This document shows positions 1 to 5,866 of a DNA stretch of 8,839 nt, in pieces. The first letter of the stretch is position 1, and each line of letters begins with the position of its first letter. Made by a program: the position numbers and the translations under genes. The notes beneath the pieces were generated by a model, which made no database searches, was not told where the DNA came from, and was given only the letters and a program-made list of their open reading frames with translations. The DNA is from Patescibacteria group bacterium (GTDB lineage Bacteria; Patescibacteriota; UBA1384; JAGGWG01): the NCBI GenBank assembly GCA_028698375.1, contig JAQVDI010000023.1, positions 1-8,839 of the forward strand, in the 5' to 3' direction.

Positions 1-369
1 TCTTATAGCATAGAAAATTCAGATACTGGGACACAAATTAGAGCGATTGCTAAGGCGCAAGGTGAAGCAGAGAATAAAGCTAATCAAGCAATTGATGATT
101 CAAAAAGAAGTGCAGTTGGACAATTATTTTTAGGGCCAAAATATCAACAGTTAAGAGAAGCAAAACAGGTGATGGAGCAAAATCGTGTTCGTGTTCAAGA
201 ATTACAAAAAATTATGGCTCAAATTAGTAATCAAGCTGATAAAACGCAATTGCAAACACAAATTAATACTTTAGAAATTCAAAATATTGCTCTAGAAAAT
301 CAGTTAGAAAGTGAAACAAATAAATTCAGTTTTTTGGGATGGTTATTCAGCTTAATCTATCAATATTAA
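1..369 (+). CDS. C-terminal part of a coiled-coil protein with hydrophobic tail (5' end outside window)
   Basis: The frame is open from the first base to the TAA at 367-369, giving 122 visible residues. The gene therefore starts upstream, and the internal GTG at 169 is not its likely start. Residues about 45-107 are rich in Gln, Glu, Asn and Leu with heptad-like spacing (for example LQELQK-type and LEIQNIALENQL runs), predicting a long coiled coil. Residues about 108-120 (FSFLGWLFSLIY) form a short aromatic hydrophobic segment right at the C-terminus, likely a membrane anchor or amphipathic helix. Similar coiled-coil-plus-FGW-type tails are common in Patescibacteria hypothetical proteins, as far as I recall, but no function can be assigned. 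Rubrerythrin follows after 14 bases, so the two are probably co-transcribed. Confidence 0.8.
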   Translation, partial: SYSIENSDTGTQIRAIAKAQGEAENKANQAIDDSKRSAVGQLFLGPKYQQLREAKQVMEQNRVRVQELQKIMAQISNQADKTQLQTQINTLEIQNIALENQLESETNKFSFLGWLFSLIYQY

Positions 370-383
370 CTTAAAACTAAAAA

Positions 384-944
384 ATGAAAGAAACTTATAA
401 GAATTTAGTTAGGGCAATTGCCGGTGAATCAATGGCACGCAACAAGTATACTTATTTTGCGTCGCAAGCTAAAAAAGAAGGGTATGAGCAAATAGCGGCT
501 ATTTTTACGGAAACTGCTGATAATGAAAAAGAACATGCCAGTAGATTAATGAAATTGTTAGATGGTGCGACTGAAGCTGATTTGGCGCAATTTGATTTCC
601 CAATTGTTGGTAAAACAATTGATAATCTAATTGTAGCTGCAAAAGGAGAAAAGCATGAATGGTCTCAAATGTATCCTGATTTTGAAACTGTTGCTCGCAA
701 TGAAAGTTTGTTAGAAATTGCTGATGTCTTTAAAGAAATAGGAGAAGTTGAAGAAGAGCACGAAAAAAGATATTTGAAGTTAGCAGATAATATAAAAAAA
801 GGTATTGTATTTAAGCGAGATAAATCTGTAAAATGGCATTGTCGTAATTGCGGTTACGTCCATGAGGGCAAAGAAGCACCCCAAGAATGTCCGGCCTGTG
901 CTCATGCCCAAGCTTTTTATGAACTTTTGGCAGAAAATTACTAA
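384..944 (+). CDS. Rubrerythrin (ferritin-like diiron domain plus rubredoxin-like domain)
   Basis: This is a 186-residue protein with the full two-domain rubrerythrin layout. The four-helix ferritin-like domain (about 1-140) carries the expected diiron ligands: E15 in GESMARNKY, E48 and H51 in ETADNEKEHA, E89 and E92, and E123 and H126 in EVEEEHEKRY. The C-terminal rubredoxin-like domain has C153-x2-C156 in WHCRNCGYVHEG and C169-x2-C172 in CPAC, a mononuclear Fe(Cys)4 site. Family knowledge: rubrerythrins reduce hydrogen peroxide in the cytoplasm, with electrons passing from rubredoxin-type iron to the diiron centre. Length and motifs are complete. The ATG follows an A-rich stretch with no clear Shine-Dalgarno, only 14 bases after the upstream gene, which suggests translation from a shared mRNA. 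Confidence 0.96.
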   Translation: MKETYKNLVRAIAGESMARNKYTYFASQAKKEGYEQIAAIFTETADNEKEHASRLMKLLDGATEADLAQFDFPIVGKTIDNLIVAAKGEKHEWSQMYPDFETVARNESLLEIADVFKEIGEVEEEHEKRYLKLADNIKKGIVFKRDKSVKWHCRNCGYVHEGKEAPQECPACAHAQAFYELLAENY

Positions 945-976
945 GAAAGTTATTAGATACTATTTTTTATTTTTTT

Positions 977-998
977 GTGCAACTTTTCTGTGGATAAC
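977..998 (-). promoter_or_regulatory. DnaA-box-containing element, left copy
   Basis: Positions 989-997 read TGTGGATAA, a perfect DnaA box (TTATCCACA) on the minus strand. The flanking bases GTGCAA (977-982) and TCTG leading into the box are shared, in inverted orientation, with 2460-2480. The element overlaps the -35 region of the promoter that precedes the membrane protein gene, so DnaA binding could influence it. That role is inference. Confidence 0.55.
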
Positions 999-1013
999 CT
1001 AAGTTTTATATTT

Positions 1014-1022
1014 TGGTATAAT
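1014..1022 (+). promoter_or_regulatory. Extended -10 promoter for the membrane protein gene
   Basis: TGG followed by TATAAT (1017-1022) forms an extended -10. There is no convincing -35, as is normal for extended -10 promoters. Transcription would start about 1029, at or just before the ATG at 1030, so the mRNA is probably leaderless. Confidence 0.6.
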
Positions 1023-1029
1023 GATTTTA

Positions 1030-2085
1030 ATGGCGAAAAAAGTATCTACCATTATTTTTATTATTCTTTTTGTAATTTGCGCAACTGCCGCTTTAATTTT
1101 GATAAATTTGCGTGTCACTTTATTAAATGTTGATTTTATTAAAACTGGTTTGATCAAAGCTGATTTTTACAATCAAGCCATTAATAAAGTTCTAACTTCA
1201 ATTATAAATACTAACGGCGAAGAAGGTAGTTTTAGCTTTGGTCCAATAGAAAAAGATCAATTAGTTGGTATTTTGAATCAAGCATTGCCTCCAAGTAATT
1301 TACAATCACAAATAGAAACTGGCTTAACAAACTTTAATCAATTTTTAAGTGGTGAACGTGATAATTTGGGAATCATTTTTAATTTAGGAGATGCAAAAAA
1401 AACACTAGAAGAGCAACTAACTGATAACTTAGGAAAAGAATGGGAAAATTTACCTGTTTGCAGTGGGTCTAATGCCAATTCAGATGAATTAGCTACAGAT
1501 TGTAAGCCAGCTGGAATGACTGCCCCTGAGCAAGTACAAGATTTTTTATATAATTCCGATAGTGGTTTATTCAAAAATCTTCCTGATAATTTGAATATTG
1601 AAGAAAATTGGGTTAAAAATTTATCAGTTTTTGATTCTACAAAAAATATTTATCGTTTTATTGACCTTGGGGGTAAAATTTCGTTGATTGGTTCTTTATT
1701 CTTATTGCTTACAATTATTTTGTTAAATTTAAAGCCAATGCCAAGATTATTAAAAATAAGTGGAATAACACTAATTATCCCTTCTGGTTTAGTTTTGGTT
1801 GGTACAATAGTTTTTCATATTATTTTCTTTGCTTTTGCTACAACTAATTTAAAATTAGGTTTACCCGAAAATTTAATGCCTTTAAATGTCGCTTTAATTA
1901 AGGCGATTATCGGTCGTTATTTAATTCAAACAGAAATTGTGGCAGGAATTTTTGTTGTTATCGCTGTTACTTTATTAATTTTAGCTAACTATTTTTATAA
2001 AAAATCGTTTAAATCTTTAACTCTGGCTCCGGCCCCAACTTGGCCGCAATCAAAAAATATGGACTCTTTGCCATCTAAGAAATAA
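1030..2085 (+). CDS. Multi-pass membrane protein with large extracytoplasmic domain, unknown function
   Basis: This is a 351-residue protein. The in-frame ATG at 1021 overlaps the TATAAT box, so the ATG at 1030 (MAKKVSTII), which matches the expected transcription start, is preferred. A hydrophobic N-terminal segment (about residues 6-26) is a signal anchor. Residues about 28-212 form a polar domain with two cysteines (C144 and C158 in VCSGSN...DC) that could pair as a disulphide outside the membrane. Three further membrane segments lie near residues 214-234, 243-270 and 302-324, followed by a short Pro/Ser/Lys-rich tail. I do not recognise the family. No Shine-Dalgarno is visible, consistent with a leaderless mRNA. 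The gene converges on the minus-strand tRNA operon. Confidence 0.85.
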   Translation: MAKKVSTIIFIILFVICATAALILINLRVTLLNVDFIKTGLIKADFYNQAINKVLTSIINTNGEEGSFSFGPIEKDQLVGILNQALPPSNLQSQIETGLTNFNQFLSGERDNLGIIFNLGDAKKTLEEQLTDNLGKEWENLPVCSGSNANSDELATDCKPAGMTAPEQVQDFLYNSDSGLFKNLPDNLNIEENWVKNLSVFDSTKNIYRFIDLGGKISLIGSLFLLLTIILLNLKPMPRLLKISGITLIIPSGLVLVGTIVFHIIFFAFATTNLKLGLPENLMPLNVALIKAIIGRYLIQTEIVAGIFVVIAVTLLILANYFYKKSFKSLTLAPAPTWPQSKNMDSLPSKK

Positions 2086-2090
2086 AAAAA

Positions 2091-2142
2091 GTCGATGGTC
2101 GGAGTCAAACCAAGACCCACTCTTTACGAAATAGTTTCTCTT
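2091..2142 (-). pseudogene. Degenerate partial copy of the tRNA-Thr 3' portion
   Basis: About 52 bases match the 3' part of the neighbouring tRNA-Thr (T arm, variable region, anticodon arm with the CTCTTTACGAAA core) with about eight substitutions and one deleted base. The D arm and 5' acceptor strand are absent, so it cannot fold as a tRNA. It lies 24 bases beyond the 3' end of the intact gene, in the same orientation. On the minus strand it is followed by a run of seven T, so it might now help end the tRNA transcript. Confidence 0.75.
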
Positions 2143-2164
2143 TTCTTAATTTTTTAAGTTAAAA

Positions 2165-2236
2165 AGCCGATGGTCGGAGTTGAACCGACGACCCACTCTT
2201 TACGAAAGAGTTGCTCTACCACTGAGCTACATCGGC
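2165..2236 (-). tRNA. tRNA-Thr (anticodon CGT)
   Basis: The minus strand folds as a complete cloverleaf. The acceptor is GCCGATG paired with CATCGGC, with U as discriminator (base 2165). The D arm is GCTC/GAGC, the anticodon stem is ACTCT/AGAGT with loop TTCGTAA (anticodon CGT, reading ACG), and the T arm is GTCGG/CCGAC with loop TTCAACT. CCA is not encoded. It lies two bases downstream of tRNA-Leu and shares its promoter. Confidence 0.96.
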
Positions 2237-2238
2237 AG

Positions 2239-2322
<84 letters not shown>

Positions 2323-2331
2323 AACGTAAAA

Positions 2332-2360
2332 ATTATACCTAGTATCACTTTAAATATCAA
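2332..2360 (-). promoter_or_regulatory. Sigma-70-type promoter of the tRNA-Leu/tRNA-Thr operon
   Basis: Read on the minus strand, TTGATA (2355-2360) and TATAAT (2332-2337) are separated by 17 bases. The start would fall a few bases before the tRNA-Leu 5' end at 2322, a short leader typical of tRNA operons. Confidence 0.85.
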
Positions 2361-2428
2361 AATTTTGTTTATTTGATTTCAAAAATAAAAACATACTTCG
2401 TAGGTGTGCATTGGTTTATTATTATGAT

Positions 2429-2452
2429 AAAACGCTACAAATAGTGTTTTTT
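2429..2452 (+). terminator. Terminator-like hairpin upstream of the ParB-like gene
   Basis: AAAACGCTA (2429-2437) pairs with TAGTGTTTT (2442-2450) around the loop CAAA, with one G-U pair, and runs into six T (2447-2452). No plus-strand gene ends nearby. It could stop antisense transcripts from upstream, or be a regulatory hairpin in front of the ParB-like gene. Confidence 0.35.
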
Positions 2453-2459
2453 AAATAAA

Positions 2460-2480
2460 GTTATCCACAGATTTTTGCAC
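2460..2480 (+). promoter_or_regulatory. DnaA-box-containing element, right copy
   Basis: A perfect DnaA box TTATCCACA lies at 2461-2469, preceded by G and followed by GA and then TTGCAC (2475-2480). In inverted orientation it matches 977-998 at about 18 of 21 positions. It lies about 65 bases upstream of the ParB-like start codon, where it could affect that gene's promoter. Confidence 0.55.
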
Positions 2481-2543
2481 TTCGTTTGTTTAATTTTTTG
2501 TTTTAAACTTAATTTGTGAACGTTCTTTGATAAGGAGAAGTAG

Positions 2544-3821
2544 ATGACTGCACAAGAAAAACAGATTAGGGAAAAAATTAATCAAGAAGAACTAGAGGTA
2601 ATTTTAAATGGCATAACTAGCGATAATAATTATCAGTATGTTAAGGGTAGAATTTTTGCTCCTTATGCTTATAAAGTTTTAGGACAGCCTAGAAAAACTT
2701 TCGAACAAATTGAAGAATTGGCAAATGATATCGCAAGACATCGGCAATTGCAGAGTATAATTGTTGCTCGTTTTACTAAAACTTATGCTCTTGAATATAT
2801 CCGAATGAATAACGAACTTTGGGGTCTTAAAAATCGTTTACCTGTGAAACCTTCTTTTGTTGATTCTGATGGAGTTAATTATTATGATATTCTAATCGCT
2901 GGTGAGCGCAGAACACGTGCTATCCGATATCTTTTTGATCATGGTTGTGCGGATTGTTTGGATAAATATGGTCGAGAAAAGCCAGGGACTTGCTATCAGC
3001 GTCACCCGATTGGTCAAGATGGGATTGACGTTTCTTTCGCGATTAATATTCCACCAGCCGCTGCTATTAATATTCAATTTAGCGAAAATATTCATAATGG
3101 TGTTCCGACAGATGAAGAAGCTCGTGGTCACCAGGTCTGGTTTCGTTTTCTGAAAAAACGTTATGGTAATCAAATAACGCTTAAGCTTTTTTCTGAATGT
3201 GTTGGCCGCAATCCTAACTCAATTAGCGACTCTGTCCATTTTTGTCAATTGCCTGACCAAATCCAACAAGATGTAGCAGCGTATAGAATGGGGAAAATTA
3301 AAGTAAAAATTACATATGGTTTTGCCTTACAGGTTGCTCGTTTGCAGAGAGCTTTTAATCTTGATAATGAGCAAGTTATACGAGAGTATCGCAAACTTAT
3401 TGAATCAAAATTCAATGACAACATTAGCGTTTGTCGAGCTCATGTTAGTGAAAGAATAGCTCAATCTAAAAGTGGTCAAGGTGATTTGTTTTTTTTAATG
3501 TCAGAGGCGCAAAAAAAGAATTTTGATATTGATAATCATTTACAAATTTTTCAAAATTCGTCTTTGCCTGGCTTGAGAAGCCTTATAGCTTATTTGCATG
3601 CAGTCGCCCATGTTTATGTTTCAGGTGAAATCAATTTATTTTCCAGCAAAGAGATTATTGATATTTATTGTAAAGTTGTTGATGCTATGGCTGATTTGTA
3701 TCCATTAATTGTTGATCAGCTACCAAAAGAGAAGCAAGTAGTGGTGCTAGAAGAAATTGCAAAAACTAAAATTGCTATTCAGCGTCTTAACAAACATTTT
3801 ATTTCTAAGGGTAGTTTATAG
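2544..3821 (+). CDS. ParB/Spo0J-like nucleotide-binding and HTH protein with a Cys/His insert, orphan
   Basis: This is a 425-residue protein with ParB N-domain features. Residues 56-75 (IEELANDIARHRQLQSIIV) match the box I region. G119-ERRTRA (120-126) is the box II arginine motif that binds CTP in ParB proteins. ENIHNGVPTDEEA (181-193) matches box III, though the usual Arg after ENxQ is absent. A helix-turn-helix lies at about 211-236 (LKLFSECVGRNPNSISDSV). Between boxes II and III sits C135-x2-C138-x11-C150-x3-H154, a possible zinc site not typical of ParB. The C-terminal half is helical and unrecognised. The start is set by AAGGAG at 2532-2537. No ParA partner is visible, so a partition role is unproven; gene regulation or an element-encoded role is also possible. 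Confidence 0.8.
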   Translation: MTAQEKQIREKINQEELEVILNGITSDNNYQYVKGRIFAPYAYKVLGQPRKTFEQIEELANDIARHRQLQSIIVARFTKTYALEYIRMNNELWGLKNRLPVKPSFVDSDGVNYYDILIAGERRTRAIRYLFDHGCADCLDKYGREKPGTCYQRHPIGQDGIDVSFAINIPPAAAINIQFSENIHNGVPTDEEARGHQVWFRFLKKRYGNQITLKLFSECVGRNPNSISDSVHFCQLPDQIQQDVAAYRMGKIKVKITYGFALQVARLQRAFNLDNEQVIREYRKLIESKFNDNISVCRAHVSERIAQSKSGQGDLFFLMSEAQKKNFDIDNHLQIFQNSSLPGLRSLIAYLHAVAHVYVSGEINLFSSKEIIDIYCKVVDAMADLYPLIVDQLPKEKQVVVLEEIAKTKIAIQRLNKHFISKGSL

Positions 3822-3834
3822 GCTGCCCTTTTTT
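3809..3834 (+). terminator. Intrinsic terminator of the ParB-like gene
   Basis: GGGTAG (3809-3814) pairs with CTGCCC (3823-3828), with one U-G pair, and six T follow directly. The hairpin overlaps the last codons and the TAG stop, so it ends the ParB-like transcript just before the next promoter. Confidence 0.8.
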
Positions 3835-3840
3835 AATTTA

Positions 3841-3849
3841 TGGTATAAT
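3841..3849 (+). promoter_or_regulatory. Extended -10 promoter giving a leaderless mRNA
   Basis: TGG plus TATAAT (3844-3849) lies six bases before the ATG at 3856, placing the likely transcription start at the start codon. The upstream terminator means this gene needs its own promoter. Confidence 0.65.
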
Positions 3850-3855
3850 TTAGTT

Positions 3856-4179
3856 ATGGGAGAATCTCAAGAAGTTAATAATTTTCGTTTGCAACATCCA
3901 AATTGGATTAGCGAAGCGCAAAGGGAAGTGAGATCCAGAGCTGTTGTCGCGAAGAATAAAAAGGAAAAAGGCAGAAGGCTAAGAGAGCAAGAAAAACGTC
4001 CTGTTGATCAATTTCAGTTTTTAGGTATGGATCCTCAAGAAAAAAAGACAGTGGTTTTAAGTAATGAAGAGCATATTGATTTGATTTATAAGATGCTTGC
4101 TTATAATAGGGCGCATCCCCAAGCTCATAAAAATTATAAAGATTTTTTAACTGAATGGGAAAAATCATCCGATAAATAA
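3856..4179 (+). CDS. Small charged soluble protein, unknown function
   Basis: This is a 107-residue protein. The longer open frame back to 3757 overlaps the ParB-like gene and its terminator, so the ATG at 3856 (MGESQEVNNF), placed exactly where a leaderless transcript would begin, is chosen. The first half is rich in Lys, Arg and Glu (RSRAVVAKNKKEKGRRLREQEKR, residues about 26-48), consistent with a basic helix that might bind nucleic acid. The C-terminal part (LSNEEHIDLIYKMLAYNR) looks alpha-helical. There is no signal peptide, membrane segment or cysteine. I do not recognise a family. Its position after the ParB-like gene may be chance, since each has its own transcription signals. Confidence 0.7.
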   Translation: MGESQEVNNFRLQHPNWISEAQREVRSRAVVAKNKKEKGRRLREQEKRPVDQFQFLGMDPQEKKTVVLSNEEHIDLIYKMLAYNRAHPQAHKNYKDFLTEWEKSSDK

Positions 4180-4203
4180 AAATCAAAATTTTAAGATTTT
4201 TTT
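4178..4203 (+). terminator. AT-rich hairpin with T-run after the 107-residue gene
   Basis: AAAAATC (4178-4184) pairs with GATTTTT (4195-4201), and the T run continues to 4203. The stem has a single G-C pair, so it would be weak alone; the GC-containing palindrome at 4231-4260 could reinforce it. Confidence 0.4.
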
Positions 4204-4230
4204 AACCAGATTATATTATTTTTTTATTTG

Positions 4231-4260
4231 CCACTTCTCTACTGCGCAGTAGAGAAGTGG
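4231..4260. repeat. Perfect 30-bp palindrome
   Basis: The 15-base arm CCACTTCTCTACTGC is followed immediately by its exact reverse complement, with no spacer and no mismatch. It lies between the 107-residue gene and the tRNA-Arg promoter. As RNA it would form a strong hairpin and could act as a terminator, although the following sequence (TATTTATT) is a poor T-run. As DNA it is a candidate binding site for a dimeric protein, and a ParB-like gene lies about 400 bases upstream. Neither role can be settled from sequence. Confidence 0.9.
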
Positions 4261-4278
4261 TATTTATTCTAAAATAAA

Positions 4279-4307
4279 TTGAAAAAAACTCTTTTTTTAG
4301 ATATAAT
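4279..4307 (+). promoter_or_regulatory. Sigma-70-type promoter of tRNA-Arg
   Basis: TTGAAA (4279-4284) and TATAAT (4302-4307) are 17 bases apart, ending nine bases before the tRNA 5' end at 4316. This is a strong consensus match. Confidence 0.85.
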
Positions 4308-4315
4308 TTTAAAGT

Positions 4316-4389
4316 GCCCCGGTAGCTCAATTGGCTAGAGTATCTCGCTTCGAACGAGATGGTTGCAGGTTCGAGTCCTGCCCGGGGTA
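4316..4389 (+). tRNA. tRNA-Arg (anticodon TCG)
   Basis: The cloverleaf is complete. The acceptor is GCCCCGG with CCGGGGT (a G1-U72 wobble) and A as discriminator. The D arm is GCTC/GAGT, the anticodon stem is TCTCG/CGAGA with loop CTTCGAA (anticodon TCG, reading CGA), and the T arm is GCAGG/CCTGC with loop TTCGAGT. CCA is not encoded. Its last 17 bases, GAGTCCTGCCCGGGGTA (4373-4389), recur at 5002-5018. A protein gene begins 24 bases downstream and may share its transcript. Confidence 0.96.
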
Positions 4390-4413
4390 ATTTGTATCTG
4401 TTAATTGAATTTT

Positions 4414-4821
4414 ATGAAAAAAATTAAATTTGACAAAGTCTGGACAATAAATGAGTTATCAACGCTTGAAGACCAAAAATTCATTGAGGTGCTGTTTGGA
4501 TTATTAAATAAACGCCCTAAAATAATCATAAGCCATTATAATGATAATCAATTACATATTGATATTTTGGATTTTGATAAAAATGTCCAATATGAGATTG
4601 CGAGTGAATGTTGGTATAAATCGCTGGAATTTTTTCCAGATGGAAAATTATCACAGGAGCAAGTAAAAATGGTTATTGATGGTGAAAATTTAATGATTGC
4701 TGATTTTGTATGTAAAGCAACCAATAAAAATTTAAGTTTTCAAAAAATATCATCTAAAATTCTTAGCAATTATTCTGATAAAAATAAAAAGTATTTTCAT
4801 AGTTTAATTCTCAAAAAATAA
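4414..4821 (+). CDS. Unrecognised 135-residue protein between the two copies of the tRNA-Arg tail
   Basis: The ATG at 4414 (MKKIKFDKVWTINEL) is preferred over an in-frame TTG at 4405. The protein is soluble, with no signal peptide or membrane segment, and is Lys/Asn/Ile-rich. It opens with an apparent helical region (ELSTLEDQKFIEVLFGLLNK), continues with likely beta strands (KIIISHY, LHIDILDFD) and ends basic (about residues 105-135). I recognise no family. No Shine-Dalgarno is present, and the gene starts 24 bases after tRNA-Arg, so read-through from the tRNA promoter is plausible. It lies inside the 629-base interval bounded by the duplicated tRNA-Arg tail, which suggests it may have arrived by insertion. 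Confidence 0.7.
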   Translation: MKKIKFDKVWTINELSTLEDQKFIEVLFGLLNKRPKIIISHYNDNQLHIDILDFDKNVQYEIASECWYKSLEFFPDGKLSQEQVKMVIDGENLMIADFVCKATNKNLSFQKISSKILSNYSDKNKKYFHSLILKK

Positions 4822-4924
4822 CTAAGCTGTTGCCAAAAGTTCTTGCATTTGTGGTATTATAATTTCAGGAATTTTGAAGGCTTTACGCCAATTTATCTTT
4901 CTGAACGCGTCCAGTAATGGGTAT

Positions 4925-4973
4925 GACGTGAAAAATTTGTCCTTTGGCAAATTTATTACGTCCTCTCAGGACG
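4925..4973 (+). repeat. Two adjacent hairpins in the spacer before the duplicated tRNA tail
   Basis: The 15 bases at 4925-4939 pair with 4948-4962 (13 Watson-Crick pairs, one G-U, one mismatch) around the loop TCCTTTGG. A second hairpin, CGTCC/GGACG (4959-4963 with 4969-4973), overlaps its end, so the two would compete. A TATTATAAT sequence at 4855-4863 could be a -10 box. The stretch 4822-5055 has no credible gene. It may be a structured RNA or a dispersed intergenic repeat; I cannot tell which. Confidence 0.5.
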
Positions 4974-5001
4974 AGAAGTTTATCCCGAACGAAGTTGAGG
5001 G

Positions 5002-5018
5002 GAGTCCTGCCCGGGGTA
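5002..5018 (+). repeat. Duplicate of the tRNA-Arg 3' end (possible attachment-site remnant)
   Basis: GAGTCCTGCCCGGGGTA is identical to the last 17 bases of tRNA-Arg (4373-4389), in the same orientation, 629 bases downstream. Further left, CGAACGA (4987-4993) also matches the tRNA anticodon region. After the repeat, TGTTAATT occurs in both places (near 4399 and 5033). The 5' half of a tRNA is missing, so it is not a gene. Confidence 0.75.
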
Positions 5019-5055
5019 TAGGATTTAGATTTGTTAATTTTAATAGTAAATTATA

Positions 5056-5805
5056 ATGAAAGTTATTTCTTTAAATACCTGGGCGGGGACTGTAAAAGAA
5101 CCATTACTTGATTTTTTACGTTCTAAAAAAAATGAAATAGATGTTTTCTGTTTCCAGGAAGTTTTAAATGGCGGAAGAGAAGAAGCTGGTAAAATTTTTC
5201 AAGATAAAACAAAGTTGGAATATGATCTTTTTCCTATTATGCAAGAAATTTTGCCTAATTATACTTCATTTTTTCGTCCTAATTTTAGTAATTGGATAGG
5301 TCTAGCGATATTTGTCCGCAAAAATTTTAATGTTTTAGACGAAGGCGAACTTTTTGTCTATGGTTCTCCGATAGAAAATTTTAAAAAATCATTTAAATTT
5401 TATCCGCGCAATATTCAATATGTGACAATTAATATAAATAAAAAACCAATCACGATTATTAATTTTCACGGTTTATGGTCTGGTAAAGAAAAAACTGACA
5501 ATAAAGAGAGAATTAATCAGTCAAAAAAGATTTTAAATTTTATGAAAGGAATCAATAATGAATTTTTAATTTGTGGAGATTTTAATCTGGAGCCAAATAC
5601 CGAAAGTTTAAAAATTATTGAAGATTTTGGACTTAGAAATTTGATAAAAGATTATAGCATAACTTCAACAAGAACTAGCTTCTATAAATATCCTGTAAAA
5701 TTTGCCGATTATGTATTAACTAGCAAAGGGATCAAAGTAAAAAAGTTTAAAATTTTACCCGATGAGGTTTCGGATCATGCACCAATTTATTTAGAATTAG
5801 AATAA
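5056..5805 (+). CDS. Endonuclease/exonuclease/phosphatase (EEP) family protein
   Basis: This 249-residue protein has the EEP metal-dependent phosphodiesterase motifs in order: N7 in SLNTW; E35 in FCFQEV, the metal-binding Glu; H138 in INFHGLW; D175 and N177 in CGDFNLEP; D218 in FADYV; and D240-H241 in VSDHAPI, the catalytic His at the end. The length is a bare single-domain fold with no signal peptide, so a cytoplasmic enzyme is likely. Family knowledge: members hydrolyse phosphodiester or phosphomonoester bonds in DNA, RNA, lipids or small molecules, so the substrate cannot be named here. No Shine-Dalgarno is visible. A TATAAT at 5052-5057 overlaps the ATG and so cannot drive full-length translation; transcription more likely comes from upstream. 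Confidence 0.9.
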   Translation: MKVISLNTWAGTVKEPLLDFLRSKKNEIDVFCFQEVLNGGREEAGKIFQDKTKLEYDLFPIMQEILPNYTSFFRPNFSNWIGLAIFVRKNFNVLDEGELFVYGSPIENFKKSFKFYPRNIQYVTININKKPITIINFHGLWSGKEKTDNKERINQSKKILNFMKGINNEFLICGDFNLEPNTESLKIIEDFGLRNLIKDYSITSTRTSFYKYPVKFADYVLTSKGIKVKKFKILPDEVSDHAPIYLELE

Positions 5806-5834
5806 TTTTAAGTTATTTAAAATTTTTTTATTTA

Positions 5835-5843
5835 TGATATAAT
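5835..5843 (+). promoter_or_regulatory. Extended -10 promoter upstream of the membrane-anchored protein
   Basis: TGA plus TATAAT (5838-5843), with no good -35. The start would lie near 5850, leaving a leader of about 16 bases before the ATG at 5867, without a recognisable Shine-Dalgarno. Confidence 0.55.
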
Positions 5844-5866
5844 ATATTTGTAAATTAACTTAACTT

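Noticed and set aside
1338..1574. Minus-strand frame inside the membrane protein gene
   Set aside because: Shadow frame with no start signals and no recognisable content.
2892..3173. Open frames on both strands inside the ParB-like gene
   Set aside because: Shadows of a frame that has clear family motifs.
3908..4186. Minus-strand frame over the 107-residue gene
   Set aside because: Overlaps a better supported leaderless gene on the plus strand; no promoter or ribosome binding site.
4987..5018. Second functional tRNA-Arg or tmRNA 3' end
   Set aside because: No matching 5' acceptor strand lies upstream and the T arm is broken.
4874..5056. 60-residue open frame starting at TTG
   Set aside because: No ribosome binding site; it spans the hairpins and the duplicated tRNA tail, so it is a chance frame over non-coding repeat sequence.
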